This document shows, piece after piece, positions 1 through 8,533 of a stretch of DNA of 9,972 nt; within the stretch, counting starts at the first letter, position 1, and every line of letters starts with the position of its first letter. This stretch comes from Clostridiales bacterium (GTDB taxonomy: Bacteria > Bacillota > Clostridia > Oscillospirales > Ruminococcaceae). Both the position numbers and the translations under genes were made by a program. The notes under the pieces are model-generated. The model was not told the origin of the DNA and ran no database searches. It saw only the letters and a list, made by a program, of their open reading frames with translations. The DNA lies in NCBI GenBank assembly GCA_012800685.1, contig JAAZIT010000075.1, positions 1 through 9,972 of the forward strand, given 5' to 3'.

Positions 1-774
1 AATTCCCTCTGCACCACAAAGCTGTGTTAGAGGATTCATGGTGTATGAGTTAATAGAAAACTTAACATCATTTAAATATTTAATAAGCTTTTCACTTCCA
101 ATAGCAAAGCCAATTCTCATGCCTGCCATTGACCTTGATTTCGAAAAGGTTTGAATTACCAGAAGGTTTTCGTACTTGTCAACTAAAGACAACGCACTTT
201 CCCCTCCAAAATCAATATATGCCTCATCTATCATTACAACAGATTTTGAGTTTGACTTAACAATATCTTCAACAAGCTCAAGACTCTCTAGCACTCCAGT
301 AGGAGCATTAGGGTTTGGGAATATAATTCCACCGTTTTCCACCTTATAATCATTTGGATTAATCGTAAAATCGCTATTTAAAGGTTTTGTTTCATATTTA
401 ACACCATAAACCTCTGCCCAAACATCATAAAAAGAATATGTTATATCAGGGAATAAAATAGGTTTTTTAGAATTAAAGAAAGCTAAAAAAGCCATTGAAA
501 TAACATCGTCAGAACCAACCCCAACAAACACCTGTGAGGGCTTAACCCTGTATCTTTCAGATAATGCATTAACCAAAACATCTGAATTAGGGTCTGGGTA
601 AAGTCTCATGTTTGAGTCATTGTATTCATTTAAAATCTTCCTAACCTTAGGTGAAGGACCGTATGGATTTTCGTTGGTGTTAAGCTTAATTACATTTATG
701 TCCTTTGGCTGTTCACCAGGTATATATGGAACAACTTTTCTTACATTACTCTCCCACGTTTTATTAATATTCAT
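1..774 (-). CDS. hisC: Histidinol-phosphate aminotransferase, 3' end cut by window edge
   Basis: PLP-dependent class I/II aminotransferase that converts imidazole-acetol phosphate plus glutamate to histidinol phosphate in the cytoplasm (step 7 of histidine synthesis). Seen: 258 codons from an ATG at 774, open to base 1. The family is usually about 350 residues, so roughly the last quarter is off the edge. Motifs are NTNENPYGPSP (residues 32-42), NPNAPTG (154-160), DEAY with the PLP-contacting Asp183, and TFSKSRSMAGMRIG (209-222) with the Schiff-base Lys212 and phosphate-binding Arg220. The start is supported by an AGGAG ribosome site 8 nt upstream (783-787) and by the conserved N-terminal motif lying close behind it. 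It follows hisD after 24 nt, so it is the fourth gene of the his operon. hisB or another his gene probably follows beyond the edge (inference). No damage is seen in the visible part. Confidence 0.96.
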   Translation of the reverse strand, partial: MNINKTWESNVRKVVPYIPGEQPKDINVIKLNTNENPYGPSPKVRKILNEYNDSNMRLYPDPNSDVLVNALSERYRVKPSQVFVGVGSDDVISMAFLAFFNSKKPILFPDITYSFYDVWAEVYGVKYETKPLNSDFTINPNDYKVENGGIIFPNPNAPTGVLESLELVEDIVKSNSKSVVMIDEAYIDFGGESALSLVDKYENLLVIQTFSKSRSMAGMRIGFAIGSEKLIKYLNDVKFSINSYTMNPLTQLCGAEGI

Positions 775-798
775 TGCAATCACTCCTTAAAAATTTAA

Positions 799-2088
799 TT
801 AAAATCTAACCTTGATTGCATTGGCGTGAGCTGTAAGTCCCTCTTTTTTTGCAACTAGCATTATATCGTCTTTAGCCTCTCTAAGGGCATCTTCTGTGTA
901 AAAAATATAGCTTGAACGCTTTTCAAAGCTGTTTACTGAGAGAGGTGAGAAAAATCTTGCAGTTCCGCTTGTAGGTAATACGTGATTTGGTCCTGCATAA
1001 TAATCCCCAAGTGGTTCAGGAGAGAATGCACCTAGGAATATAGAACCTGCATTATCAAGTCTTCCTAAATATTCCATAGGGTTTTCAAAAAGAACCTCTA
1101 AATGCTCTGGTGCGAGACGGTTTGCAATATCACAGGCTTGATCCTTGTTTTCACAAATAATTACAGCACCAAAATCAGAAAGTGATCTTAAAATAATACT
1201 AGCTCTTGAAAGAGTTGGTAGCTGTTTTTCAAGCTCTTCGATAGTTTCATCAGCAATTCTTTCACTAGTTGTAACTAAAATTGAAGAAGCAAGAACATCA
1301 TGCTCAGCCTGTGACATTAAGTCAGCGGCAATATATCGTGGGTTTGCTTTGTGGTCAGCTAGAACTAGAATCTCACTAGGCCCAGCAATCATGTCAATAT
1401 CAACAACACCATAGAGTAGTTTTTTAGCCGTTGCAACGTAAATGTTTCCAGGTCCAACAATCTTGTCAACCTTTGGAACTTCTTCTGTTCCGTAAGCTAA
1501 TGCAGCAACTGCTTGAGCACCACCAGCTAAGAAAATCCTGTCAACTCCACAAATAGCAGCAGCAACAAGGATGTCTTTATTAGGCTGTCCGTTTTTTAGA
1601 GGGGGTGTAACCATAATTATTTCTTTCACACCAGCAATTTTTGCAGGAACAGCATTCATTAAAACAGATGATGGATAAGCCGCAGTACCGCCAGGAACAT
1701 AAAGTCCAACTCTATTGAGTCCTTTAACTTTTTGCCCTAGAATAACTCCGTTTTCCTTTGTATCAATAAAGCTTTGTGATTTTTGTCTGTTGTGGAATTC
1801 AGTAATATTTTCCATTGAATTTAAAAGAGCGTCAACAAACCTTTGGTCTGCTGTTGTTAAAGCATCGTTTATTACATCTCTTGGAACTTCGTAGTATCGT
1901 GGTTTTACACCATCAAACTGCTTTGTATAAGCCATAACGGCTTTATCACCGTTCTCCTTAACATCATCGATAATTTCAGAAACTGCTATTGTAACCTTTT
2001 TGTCAGTTTCGCTGTTTCTCTTTTCAAGCTGAGCGAAAAATTCTTCCTCGTCACGCCCATTTGCAAATATCTTGTTAATAAGAGCCAT
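799..2088 (-). CDS. hisD: Histidinol dehydrogenase
   Basis: Zinc- and NAD-dependent enzyme that oxidises L-histidinol in two steps, via histidinal, to L-histidine, the end of the pathway. Seen: 429 residues, the normal family length of about 430. Residues matching the known zinc ligands are present: Gln260 and His263 in SQAEHD, Asp362 in GDYYAGPNHVLPT, and His421 near the C terminus. The catalytic Glu328-His329 pair sits in APEHLE. The glycine-rich RVGLYVPGGTAAYPSS (126-141) and IAGPSEILVLAD (234-245) segments are typical of the family. A strong GGAGG site lies 7 nt before the ATG, and only 12 nt separate it from the hisG stop, so the Shine-Dalgarno follows almost directly on that stop codon. 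It is transcribed with hisZ and hisG. Nothing is unusual, and function follows confidently from the conserved catalytic set. Confidence 0.98.
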   Translation of the reverse strand: MALINKIFANGRDEEEFFAQLEKRNSETDKKVTIAVSEIIDDVKENGDKAVMAYTKQFDGVKPRYYEVPRDVINDALTTADQRFVDALLNSMENITEFHNRQKSQSFIDTKENGVILGQKVKGLNRVGLYVPGGTAAYPSSVLMNAVPAKIAGVKEIIMVTPPLKNGQPNKDILVAAAICGVDRIFLAGGAQAVAALAYGTEEVPKVDKIVGPGNIYVATAKKLLYGVVDIDMIAGPSEILVLADHKANPRYIAADLMSQAEHDVLASSILVTTSERIADETIEELEKQLPTLSRASIILRSLSDFGAVIICENKDQACDIANRLAPEHLEVLFENPMEYLGRLDNAGSIFLGAFSPEPLGDYYAGPNHVLPTSGTARFFSPLSVNSFEKRSSYIFYTEDALREAKDDIMLVAKKEGLTAHANAIKVRF

Positions 2089-2100
2089 AATTTTCCCTCC

Positions 2101-2730
2101 TTATATATTGTCTTCAACTAGTTTAACTAGTGCTTCAATTTCCTTTTGTCTAAGCTTCATGCTTACCATGTTCACAATAAGTCTTGCAGAGATTGGAGCA
2201 ATATCCTCAATAACCTCAAGACCATTTTCTTTAAGAGTTGTACCAGTTTCAACGATATCAACTATTCCATCAGAAAGCTCTAAAAGTGGAGCAAGCTCAA
2301 CAGAGCCCTCTATTTTAACAATTTCAATATCCATTCCCTTTGCTTCAAAATGATTTCTAGCAACGTTTGGATATTTTGTTGCAATAGTTTTTATGTCATA
2401 TCCACCATAAAATTTTTCACCTTTTTTGGTAGCTAAAGCAAATTTACACTTACCAAATCCTAAATCAGCAAGCTCAAAAAACTTACCCTTCATTTCCATG
2501 ATTGTGTCCTTACCAACAACACCAATGTCACAAACACCATGCTCAACATATGTAATTACGTCATTAGCCTTTGCAAGAACAACCTCTATATTTCCGTCAG
2601 TTATTGGAAGAATAAGCTTTCTTCCCTTTTCCTTAACAGCAGTACAATCGTAACCAATCTTTTCAAAAAGACCTATAGTGTCTTTTTCTAGTCTGCCCTT
2701 TGTTAGTGCAATTCTAAGTGGTTTATTCAT
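2101..2730 (-). CDS. hisG: ATP phosphoribosyltransferase, short-form catalytic subunit
   Basis: Catalyses the first committed step of histidine synthesis, joining ATP and PRPP to give phosphoribosyl-ATP. Seen: 209 residues, the length of the short HisG class. It ends without the C-terminal regulatory domain that makes long-form HisG about 300 residues. The N-terminal IALTKGRL (7-14), the CDIGVVGKDTIME segment (67-79) and the PRPP-binding loop DGIVDIVETGTTL (154-166) are present. Known of the family: short HisG is active and feedback-regulated only in a hetero-octamer with HisZ. The gene directly upstream is hisZ, and the two overlap by 8 nt (2723-2730), so translation is probably coupled to keep the subunits in balance (inference). 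The start ATG lies inside the last codons of hisZ. Confidence 0.98.
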   Translation of the reverse strand: MNKPLRIALTKGRLEKDTIGLFEKIGYDCTAVKEKGRKLILPITDGNIEVVLAKANDVITYVEHGVCDIGVVGKDTIMEMKGKFFELADLGFGKCKFALATKKGEKFYGGYDIKTIATKYPNVARNHFEAKGMDIEIVKIEGSVELAPLLELSDGIVDIVETGTTLKENGLEVIEDIAPISARLIVNMVSMKLRQKEIEALVKLVEDNI

Positions 2731-3928
2731 CGCAGCAGACCTCCTTTATTTCATCATCTACAACTATTATTTTTGGAATGTTTTTTTCCTTAGCATAGAT
2801 TTCAGTTTCTTCATATGTGTCAAATAAGCTATTTTCAACTATTAAGCCTTGTGCGGCAAGCTTTTGTGCATATGCAATAGCTTCCACAACTTTTCCCTTT
2901 ATACCATAAACAATAACATCAGGGTTTTTGTGTTTCGGTGAACAGCCTTTTTTGCTGATAAAATTAGCAATAGCATCAACGCTAATTCCAAAGCCTACAG
3001 CATTTGCATCTTTTCCAAACTCGCCTATTAACTTGTCATAACGTCCACCCTTTAATACAGATTGTCCAACACCTGAAATATAACCTTTGAACACAGTTCC
3101 AGTATAATAGTCAGTGTGACTAACAATCCCAAAGTCAACCAAAATCTTGCCCTCACAGCCAAGACTTGAAATTCTGTTATAAACCTCTTGAAGATTTAAA
3201 AGAATTCCGTCAATCTTTTCATTTGTATAAAGCTCTGATGCCCTATCAAACACCTCAACTCCACCAAACATACTAGGAAGCTGTTTTAATGTTCTAGTAA
3301 TTTGATTGTCTGCAATTCCGTCTAATAAGTCGTTAAGTGCAGGAAAGTTTTTAGCTGAGATAAGAAGTCTTACCTCCTCAGCAGTTCTTTTATCAACGCC
3401 AAGCTTTGAAACAAGCTCTTTAAAGTAACCTATATGTCCAATTTCAAACCTAAAATTATCCTCGTCAAAGGTTTGTAATGACTGGATAGCCATGCACATT
3501 ACTTCATAATCAGCACGCTTTAATGAAGTTCCGCCTATAAGCTCAATACCCGCTTGAACTATTTCATCAGAACGTCCTTTAAGCAAAGCGTTGTTTTCAA
3601 ATATGCTTTGATTATAAAAAAGTCTAAGTGGATGCTTGGCCTCCTTTAGTCTTGTGGCAACTAGTCTTGCTATAGGAATTGTGGAGTCTGGTCTCATTAC
3701 AATAAGTCTGCCCTGTGAATCTGTAAGCTTGTATAAACTTTCTTGTCTGAATCCTCTTGAGTTTCCACTAAATACATCATAAAACTCCATACCAGGTGTT
3801 ACAACCTCGCTGTAGCCAAAGCTTTCAAATATGTTAACTAGCTTTTTTTCAACATCTCTTCTTGAAAGACAATCTTCAAAAAGCAAGTCTCTTGTTCCTT
3901 CTGGGGTGATTAAATCATATCGTTTCAT
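2723..3928 (-). CDS. hisZ: ATP phosphoribosyltransferase regulatory subunit (HisRS paralog)
   Basis: Non-catalytic partner of short HisG. It is built on the histidyl-tRNA synthetase catalytic fold and carries histidine feedback sensing. Seen: 401 residues. A class II synthetase-like core spans about residues 1-325, with a motif-2-like MRPDSTIPIARLVATR (78-93), FYNQSIFENN (104-113), the histidine-pocket-like HTDYYTGTVFKGY (271-283) and a motif-3-like AVGFGISVDAI (310-320). The motif-3 arginine needed by true synthetases is absent, and the HisRS sequence RGLDYY is replaced by SHTDYY. Both fit HisZ rather than HisRS. Residues about 335-401 form a small extra alpha/beta-looking tail reminiscent of the HisRS anticodon-binding domain (inference). 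An AAAGGA site lies 10 nt before the ATG. It is the first gene of the his operon, behind the promoter at 4032-4060, and is followed by hisG with an 8-nt overlap. Confidence 0.96.
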   Translation of the reverse strand: MKRYDLITPEGTRDLLFEDCLSRRDVEKKLVNIFESFGYSEVVTPGMEFYDVFSGNSRGFRQESLYKLTDSQGRLIVMRPDSTIPIARLVATRLKEAKHPLRLFYNQSIFENNALLKGRSDEIVQAGIELIGGTSLKRADYEVMCMAIQSLQTFDEDNFRFEIGHIGYFKELVSKLGVDKRTAEEVRLLISAKNFPALNDLLDGIADNQITRTLKQLPSMFGGVEVFDRASELYTNEKIDGILLNLQEVYNRISSLGCEGKILVDFGIVSHTDYYTGTVFKGYISGVGQSVLKGGRYDKLIGEFGKDANAVGFGISVDAIANFISKKGCSPKHKNPDVIVYGIKGKVVEAIAYAQKLAAQGLIVENSLFDTYEETEIYAKEKNIPKIIVVDDEIKEVCCDE

Positions 3929-3970
3929 TACTGCTTAATCCTTTCTGGGAGTGATTTTAAGTCTATCTAA

Positions 3971-4009
3971 ACTTCGCAATTATAGTTTGACGCTTTAGCG
4001 CTACGAAGT
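3971..4009 (-). promoter_or_regulatory. Possible stem-loop in the hisZ leader RNA
   Basis: The leader between the predicted transcription start (near 4025) and the hisZ ATG is about 97 nt. Within it ACTTCG (4009-4004) can pair with CGAAGT (3976-3971). A small CGCTAAAGCG hairpin (4000-3991) sits inside that stem. No T-box sequence, histidine-codon leader peptide or U-tract terminator was found, so a specific attenuation mechanism is not supported. The stem may be only incidental. Confidence 0.3.
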
Positions 4010-4017
4010 GATATCAC
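4008..4017. repeat. 10-bp palindrome in the his leader
   Basis: GTGATATCAC is a perfect 10-bp palindrome lying 8-17 nt downstream of the predicted transcription start of the his operon. It could be an operator half of the promoter-region palindrome cluster or a minor leader element. There is no independent support for either. Confidence 0.3.
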
Positions 4018-4019
4018 GC

Positions 4020-4037
4020 TATCATAGTAGTATGATA
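4020..4037. promoter_or_regulatory. Candidate operator: inverted repeat covering the his -10 box and start
   Basis: TATCATA, four bases, then TATGATA form perfect 7-bp inverted arms. The first arm contains the whole -10 hexamer TATCAT and the second reaches just past the expected transcription start. A dimeric repressor bound here would block RNA polymerase, so an operator is a reasonable inference. No regulator gene is in the window, and I cannot match the site to a known factor. Confidence 0.45.
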
Positions 4038-4060
4038 CCATATTTAACTGCCTAAGTCAA
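4032..4060 (-). promoter_or_regulatory. Sigma-A-type promoter of the hisZGDC operon
   Basis: On the minus strand, TTGACT (4060-4055) is followed by a 17-bp spacer and TATCAT (4037-4032). A TG one base upstream of the -10 box gives an extended -10 element. The spacing is ideal, and the two hexamers differ from consensus by one base each. Transcription should start near 4025, about 97 nt before the hisZ ATG. The -35 box begins only 17 nt after the polC stop codon. No rho-independent terminator separates polC from it, so read-through from ispG-polC could add to his expression. Confidence 0.8.
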
Positions 4061-4070
4061 TTGTACAATT
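4059..4070. repeat. 12-bp palindrome touching the his -35 box
   Basis: AATTGTACAATT is a perfect 12-bp palindrome in the short gap after polC, and its last two bases overlap the -35 hexamer TTGACT. Its place suggests a protein-binding site controlling the his promoter. As an RNA hairpin it would be weak, and no T-run follows on the minus strand, so it does not look like a polC terminator. Confidence 0.35.
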
Positions 4071-4077
4071 AAACAAA

Positions 4078-7000
4078 TTAGAAAAATCCTATTTGATTGC
4101 TTTCAGGTAAATCGCCGAAAACGCCTTGAGAGGTTAAAGATTCAATAACAGTTTTTGAAACGCCACTCATCTTTTGGAACTCTTCAATGGAAATAAATCC
4201 ACCTTCTTGAGCCGCCGTATATAAGCCTTTTGCTGCATTTACGCCAACTCCATTCATTGAGCAGAAAGGAAGTCTAAGCTTCCCATCTTCTATTTTGTAA
4301 ACGTCAGAATGAGATTTATTAATATCAATTGGCAAGAACTCAAATCCTCTGCACATCATTTCATGAATAAGCTGTAGCGTATCTAAAACGCCGCTTTCTT
4401 TTGCAGTTCGCTCATTTCCTCTAGCCATAAGCTCGTCTATTTTAGCTTTAGTGTAAGCCTTGCCTCTCATTGCTGTTTCAGCATCAAAGTCATCACCACG
4501 AACGGTAAAAACAGCAGCATAGAACTCAAGTGGATAGTATATTTTAAACCAACAAAGCTTAATAGCTGATGTAACATAAGCCGCAGCATGAGCCTTAGGG
4601 AACATATACTTAATCTTTAGACAGCTATCAATGTACCACTGGGGAACATTGTGGTTAATCATGTCCTGCTTTATTTCATCTGTTAGAAGCTTAGGTGCAT
4701 TACCCTTCCTTGTAATCTCCATTATTTTAAATGAGAGCTTAGGGTCAAGACCGTGGTAAATCAGATATGTCATAATACTATCACGAGTTCCGATGACCTC
4801 TGAAATTGTACAAGTTCCATCTTTGATTAAATCCTGGGCATTTCCAATCCAAACGTCTGTACCATGTGATAGTCCTGAAATTTGCAATAAATCACTAAAC
4901 TTTGTAGGTTGGGCATCAATAAGCATTTGACGAACAAATGGAGTACCCATTTCCGGAATAGCTAATGTTCCAGTTTCACAGTCAATTTCTTCTGCTGTAA
5001 CCCCTAATTCTTCAGGTGAAGTAAATAGAGAATATACCTTTTCATCAGACATAGGTACTGTTAAAATATCAACACCTGTCATGTCCTCAAGGTGTTTATA
5101 AAGTGTAGGAACATCATGTCCAAGCTCATCAAGCTTTAGAATTGTATCGTGTAAGGAATTAAAGTCAAAGTGGGTTGTGACAATGTCAGAATCAGACTTT
5201 TCAGCAGGGTGCTGAACAGGAGTGAAATCATAAACATCATAGTCACTAGGAATAACAACCATTCCTCCTGGATGCTGTCCAGTGGTACGTTTAACTCCTG
5301 TACAGCCGTATACTAATCGTTGTTCTTCTGCACGGTTAACATTTTTACCACGCTCTTCTAAGTACTTTTTAACGTAACCATAGGCTGTTTTATCAGCAAC
5401 ACCACCAATTGTTCCCGCTTTAAATACATGATCAGCACCAAAAAGCTCTTCTGTATATTTATGAGCATAGGCTTGATATTCACCAGAAAAGTTTAAATCA
5501 ATATCAGGAGCCTTGTCCCCATCAAATCCTAAGAAAGTTTCAAAAGGAATATCATGCCCATCACGGTGAAACAAAGTTCCGCATTTATCACATTCTTTTT
5601 CTGGAAGGTCGTATCCAGAGCCCACCGAGCCATCAAGTATAAAATGATGATTGTTGCATTTTGGACAAACGTAATGTGGCACAAGTGGATTTACTTCAGA
5701 AATTCCTGAGGCATATGCAACATATGAAGAACCAACTGAACCTCTTGAACCAACCTGATAGCCATTTTCAACTGAATTGGCTACAAGCTTTTGTGAAATC
5801 ATATAAAGCACAGCGAATCCATGCTTAATAATCGAAGTAAGCTCACGGTCTAATCGCTTATAAACAACCTCTGGAACGTGTTCCTTAAAGGGTTCGTTTA
5901 TTCCAGTTTCCCCATCAGGAATTTCAATTGTTTCAGAATCAACATTTCCATACATATCACAGGCATTTTTCCAACAAATTACTTGAAGCTCCCTAACTGC
6001 GCCCTCAATAAACGGAGTATATGTACCCTTTGGGAATGGTCTTAAATCTCCGTCAACCATATCCGCAATGAGATTTGTGTTAGTTACAACAACCTCAAAT
6101 GCCTTTTCTTCTCCTAAATAAGAGAATTCTTTAAGCATTTCTTCTGTTGTCTTAAAATATAAAGGTGCTTGATTATCAGCATCTTTAAAGCCTTTTCCAG
6201 CTTGTAAGATTGCTCTAAAAACCTTGTCTGTTTCATCAAGAAAATGTATGTCACCAGTTGCACAAACCGGAATACCTAGCTCGTCTCCTAGCTGAACAAT
6301 AATCTTGTTAAACTGCTGTAAGCCCTCAATGGTTCTTACCTCGCCATTTCTTATCATGTATTCATTGTTTCCAACTGGCTGAATTTCAAGATAATCATAA
6401 AAGCTTGCTATTTGGAGCAGTTCCTCATGGGTAGCTCCACCAACAACAGCTTTGAAAAGCTCACCCGCCTCACAGGCACTTCCTATAATTAAACCCTCAC
6501 GGTGCCTAATAAGCTCCGATTTAGGTATTCTTGGAGTTCTATAAAAGTATTTTAAGTTTGAATCTGAAACGAGTTTATAGAGGTTTTTCAGACCAACCTT
6601 GTTTTTAGCAATTATAATCTGATGAAAGGAGCGTCGAATTGTGTTTACATCTGGAACACCAATCATTGAGTTTACCTTATCAAAGGTCACCTTAACCTGT
6701 GGGTGGGAATCAACTAATCTTTTTCCTAAAGTGGTAAAAATCCTTCCGCATACCTCTGCATCATCTGATGCTCTATGATGTTCAAATTCCCCAAACTTAA
6801 GATGCTTTGCTACAGTATCAAGCTTGTGTTTTTTAAGCTCCGGAAGCATATTTCTAGCAAGCTCAACTGTATCTAAAGATGAAAAACTAAATTCTATATC
6901 CTGCCTTATTGAACAGGCTGAAATAAATCCAATATCAAATCCTGCATTGTGTGCAACTAGAACTGGATTATCCCCACAAAACGCTTTAAAGCTTTCAAAG

Positions 7001-8520
7001 GCTTCTCTTTCCTTTGGTGCATTTGAAACCATTGAGTCAGTTATACCTGTTATCTCAACACTTCTAGCGGAAATAGGCATTTCTGGATTTACAAAAGTGT
7101 TAAAAACATCAACCACTTCAAAGTTTTTTATTCTTACAGCACCAATCTCTATAATACGCTCTGTTTGTGACGAAAGTCCAGTTGTTTCAAGGTCAAATGC
7201 AATAACCTCATCAGTTAATAGCCTTGTGTCATTGCCCTTTACAATCTTAACTTCATCATTAACCTGATATGCCTCAACGCCAAACAATAATTTAAAATCT
7301 CCGCCATTTCTGCGTATCTTGTCCACTGCATTTTGAGCATCAGGATAGCCTTGACAAACACCATGATCTGTAATAGCTAATGCCTTGTGCCCCCAACTAT
7401 AAGCTCTTTCAACTAGCTTGTCCGCAGGAGCTAAAGCGTCCATTGCGGACATATTAGTATGGCAGTGAAGTTCAACACGCTTGTGTTCAGACTTATCCAT
7501 TTTTTTGTCACGCCCAACCACCATAATATCGCTTGGTACTATATTTACTGAATGATCGAAATTGTCCTCTTCAACTTTTCCACGAACGACAATAGTTTCT
7601 CCCTTTTTTACATGTCCCAAAGCTTCATCAAGCTTTGCACGAGGGAACTTATTGTATTTTCCACCTCTATTTGAGGCAAATATTTTGAGAGAGAAAGAAC
7701 CAGTATAGTCAGTTATGTAAATTATGGCAATCTTTGCACCATTTCTAAGTTCTCGAGCGTCAACACCAAAAACATCTCCCCAAACAACAACATCCCCACT
7801 ATCTGCATTTAAAGTACCAAGTTCAGAGAATTTGTAGCTAGGACTAATGCTTGTGCCCATAATCACAGTTGCATTTTCGCCATTAAGATATTGTTTTGAA
7901 AAATCCAAGCTACATGTTGTAAACTCAATTGGTTTATTCTTACTAGACTTTCCTGCACCAGAGCTTTGGGCAGGCGGTTCACTAAATACAGGCGGTGGCA
8001 AGCTTGCCATTTCATCGTCCATAAGTCTCTTATGTTCTTTAACACTAATAGAAGTTACTCCTGTAAATTCAACTGTCACTTTTATATGGAACATTTCAAA
8101 AATCAAAGCCGAAAGCTCAATATCGGCATTGGCTTTTTTCATTATATCACAACCACCATTAACTAGGTTAATTGTGAAAACTCCGTTATCTAATACTGCT
8201 GTTGCGCCATTTAAAAAGCCATTTACAACCGATACCTTCTCAGCTAAAAACCTTGAAATCTCAGGTAGATAATCCACAGAAAAAGCATCAGGAGCATATT
8301 TGCAATTTATTATTAACCTGTTTAAACCTAACGCTTTTCCGAGACTCACTTCAAATTGTTTAATCGTGTCGTATTTAACTAAAAGCCCTAATGCAACATC
8401 TAGCTTTACCGCACTATTAGCTTCATTTATGTAAAATTTAAGTATTTTCGCTTCTAGCATTTCTTTAGGAATTAAATCTATATACTCCTTAAAGAAAACC
8501 TCGATAGTGTCTTTTAACAT
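4078..8520 (-). CDS. polC: DNA polymerase III alpha subunit, PolC type
   Basis: Replicative DNA polymerase of low-GC Gram-positives, with built-in 3'-5' proofreading. Seen: 1480 residues, slightly above the usual 1430-1450. In order: an N-terminal domain (1-165); a Pro/Ser-rich linker (about 172-198); an OB fold (about 240-335); the first PHP part with HCHTNMSAMD (352-361) and ITDHG (383-387); an inserted DEDDh exonuclease with D443/E445 in FDLETTG, D529 in HNAGFD and H582/D587; the second PHP part with GSACEAGE (680-687) and TGDIHFLDETD (755-765). Next come GSRGSVGSSYVAYASG (924-939), a zinc site (C952, C955, C977, C980), the palm aspartates D1006/D1008 in PDIDLNFSG with D1119 as the likely third, and TGQHPGGMVV and FPKAHAAAY in the polymerase core. 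All catalytic residues appear intact. The ribosome site GAGGA lies 7 nt before the ATG, and the gene starts 13 nt after ispG. Confidence 0.99.
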   Translation of the reverse strand: MLKDTIEVFFKEYIDLIPKEMLEAKILKFYINEANSAVKLDVALGLLVKYDTIKQFEVSLGKALGLNRLIINCKYAPDAFSVDYLPEISRFLAEKVSVVNGFLNGATAVLDNGVFTINLVNGGCDIMKKANADIELSALIFEMFHIKVTVEFTGVTSISVKEHKRLMDDEMASLPPPVFSEPPAQSSGAGKSSKNKPIEFTTCSLDFSKQYLNGENATVIMGTSISPSYKFSELGTLNADSGDVVVWGDVFGVDARELRNGAKIAIIYITDYTGSFSLKIFASNRGGKYNKFPRAKLDEALGHVKKGETIVVRGKVEEDNFDHSVNIVPSDIMVVGRDKKMDKSEHKRVELHCHTNMSAMDALAPADKLVERAYSWGHKALAITDHGVCQGYPDAQNAVDKIRRNGGDFKLLFGVEAYQVNDEVKIVKGNDTRLLTDEVIAFDLETTGLSSQTERIIEIGAVRIKNFEVVDVFNTFVNPEMPISARSVEITGITDSMVSNAPKEREAFESFKAFCGDNPVLVAHNAGFDIGFISACSIRQDIEFSFSSLDTVELARNMLPELKKHKLDTVAKHLKFGEFEHHRASDDAEVCGRIFTTLGKRLVDSHPQVKVTFDKVNSMIGVPDVNTIRRSFHQIIIAKNKVGLKNLYKLVSDSNLKYFYRTPRIPKSELIRHREGLIIGSACEAGELFKAVVGGATHEELLQIASFYDYLEIQPVGNNEYMIRNGEVRTIEGLQQFNKIIVQLGDELGIPVCATGDIHFLDETDKVFRAILQAGKGFKDADNQAPLYFKTTEEMLKEFSYLGEEKAFEVVVTNTNLIADMVDGDLRPFPKGTYTPFIEGAVRELQVICWKNACDMYGNVDSETIEIPDGETGINEPFKEHVPEVVYKRLDRELTSIIKHGFAVLYMISQKLVANSVENGYQVGSRGSVGSSYVAYASGISEVNPLVPHYVCPKCNNHHFILDGSVGSGYDLPEKECDKCGTLFHRDGHDIPFETFLGFDGDKAPDIDLNFSGEYQAYAHKYTEELFGADHVFKAGTIGGVADKTAYGYVKKYLEERGKNVNRAEEQRLVYGCTGVKRTTGQHPGGMVVIPSDYDVYDFTPVQHPAEKSDSDIVTTHFDFNSLHDTILKLDELGHDVPTLYKHLEDMTGVDILTVPMSDEKVYSLFTSPEELGVTAEEIDCETGTLAIPEMGTPFVRQMLIDAQPTKFSDLLQISGLSHGTDVWIGNAQDLIKDGTCTISEVIGTRDSIMTYLIYHGLDPKLSFKIMEITRKGNAPKLLTDEIKQDMINHNVPQWYIDSCLKIKYMFPKAHAAAYVTSAIKLCWFKIYYPLEFYAAVFTVRGDDFDAETAMRGKAYTKAKIDELMARGNERTAKESGVLDTLQLIHEMMCRGFEFLPIDINKSHSDVYKIEDGKLRLPFCSMNGVGVNAAKGLYTAAQEGGFISIEEFQKMSGVSKTVIESLTSQGVFGDLPESNQIGFF

Positions 8521-8533
8521 TTTTTATTCCTCA

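Noticed and set aside
608..790. Plus-strand open frame of 60 codons
   Set aside because: It lies antisense to the well-conserved start of hisC, has no recognisable protein and is a reading-frame shadow.
1145..1414. Plus-strand open frame of 89 codons inside hisD
   Set aside because: Antisense shadow of a conserved enzyme, with no ribosome site or known motif.
2072..2653. Two plus-strand open frames opposite hisG
   Set aside because: They are Ser/Ile-rich antisense translations of a conserved gene, without family resemblance.
2723..3928. Reading this gene as a histidyl-tRNA synthetase (hisS)
   Set aside because: The motif-3 arginine and the RGLDYY motif are not conserved, and the gene overlaps a short-form hisG, which fits HisZ.
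3987..4015. Plus-strand promoter TTGACG with a 17-bp spacer and GATATC
   Set aside because: The -10 box matches consensus at only about three positions, and the transcript would run antisense into polC with no gene to serve.
4059..4070. Rho-independent terminator for polC
   Set aside because: The palindrome is AT-rich, can form only a weak hairpin and is not followed by a T-run on the minus strand.
6824..8272. Several plus-strand open frames and one minus-strand alternative frame within polC
   Set aside because: All overlap intact, motif-rich PolC coding sequence and show no protein features of their own.
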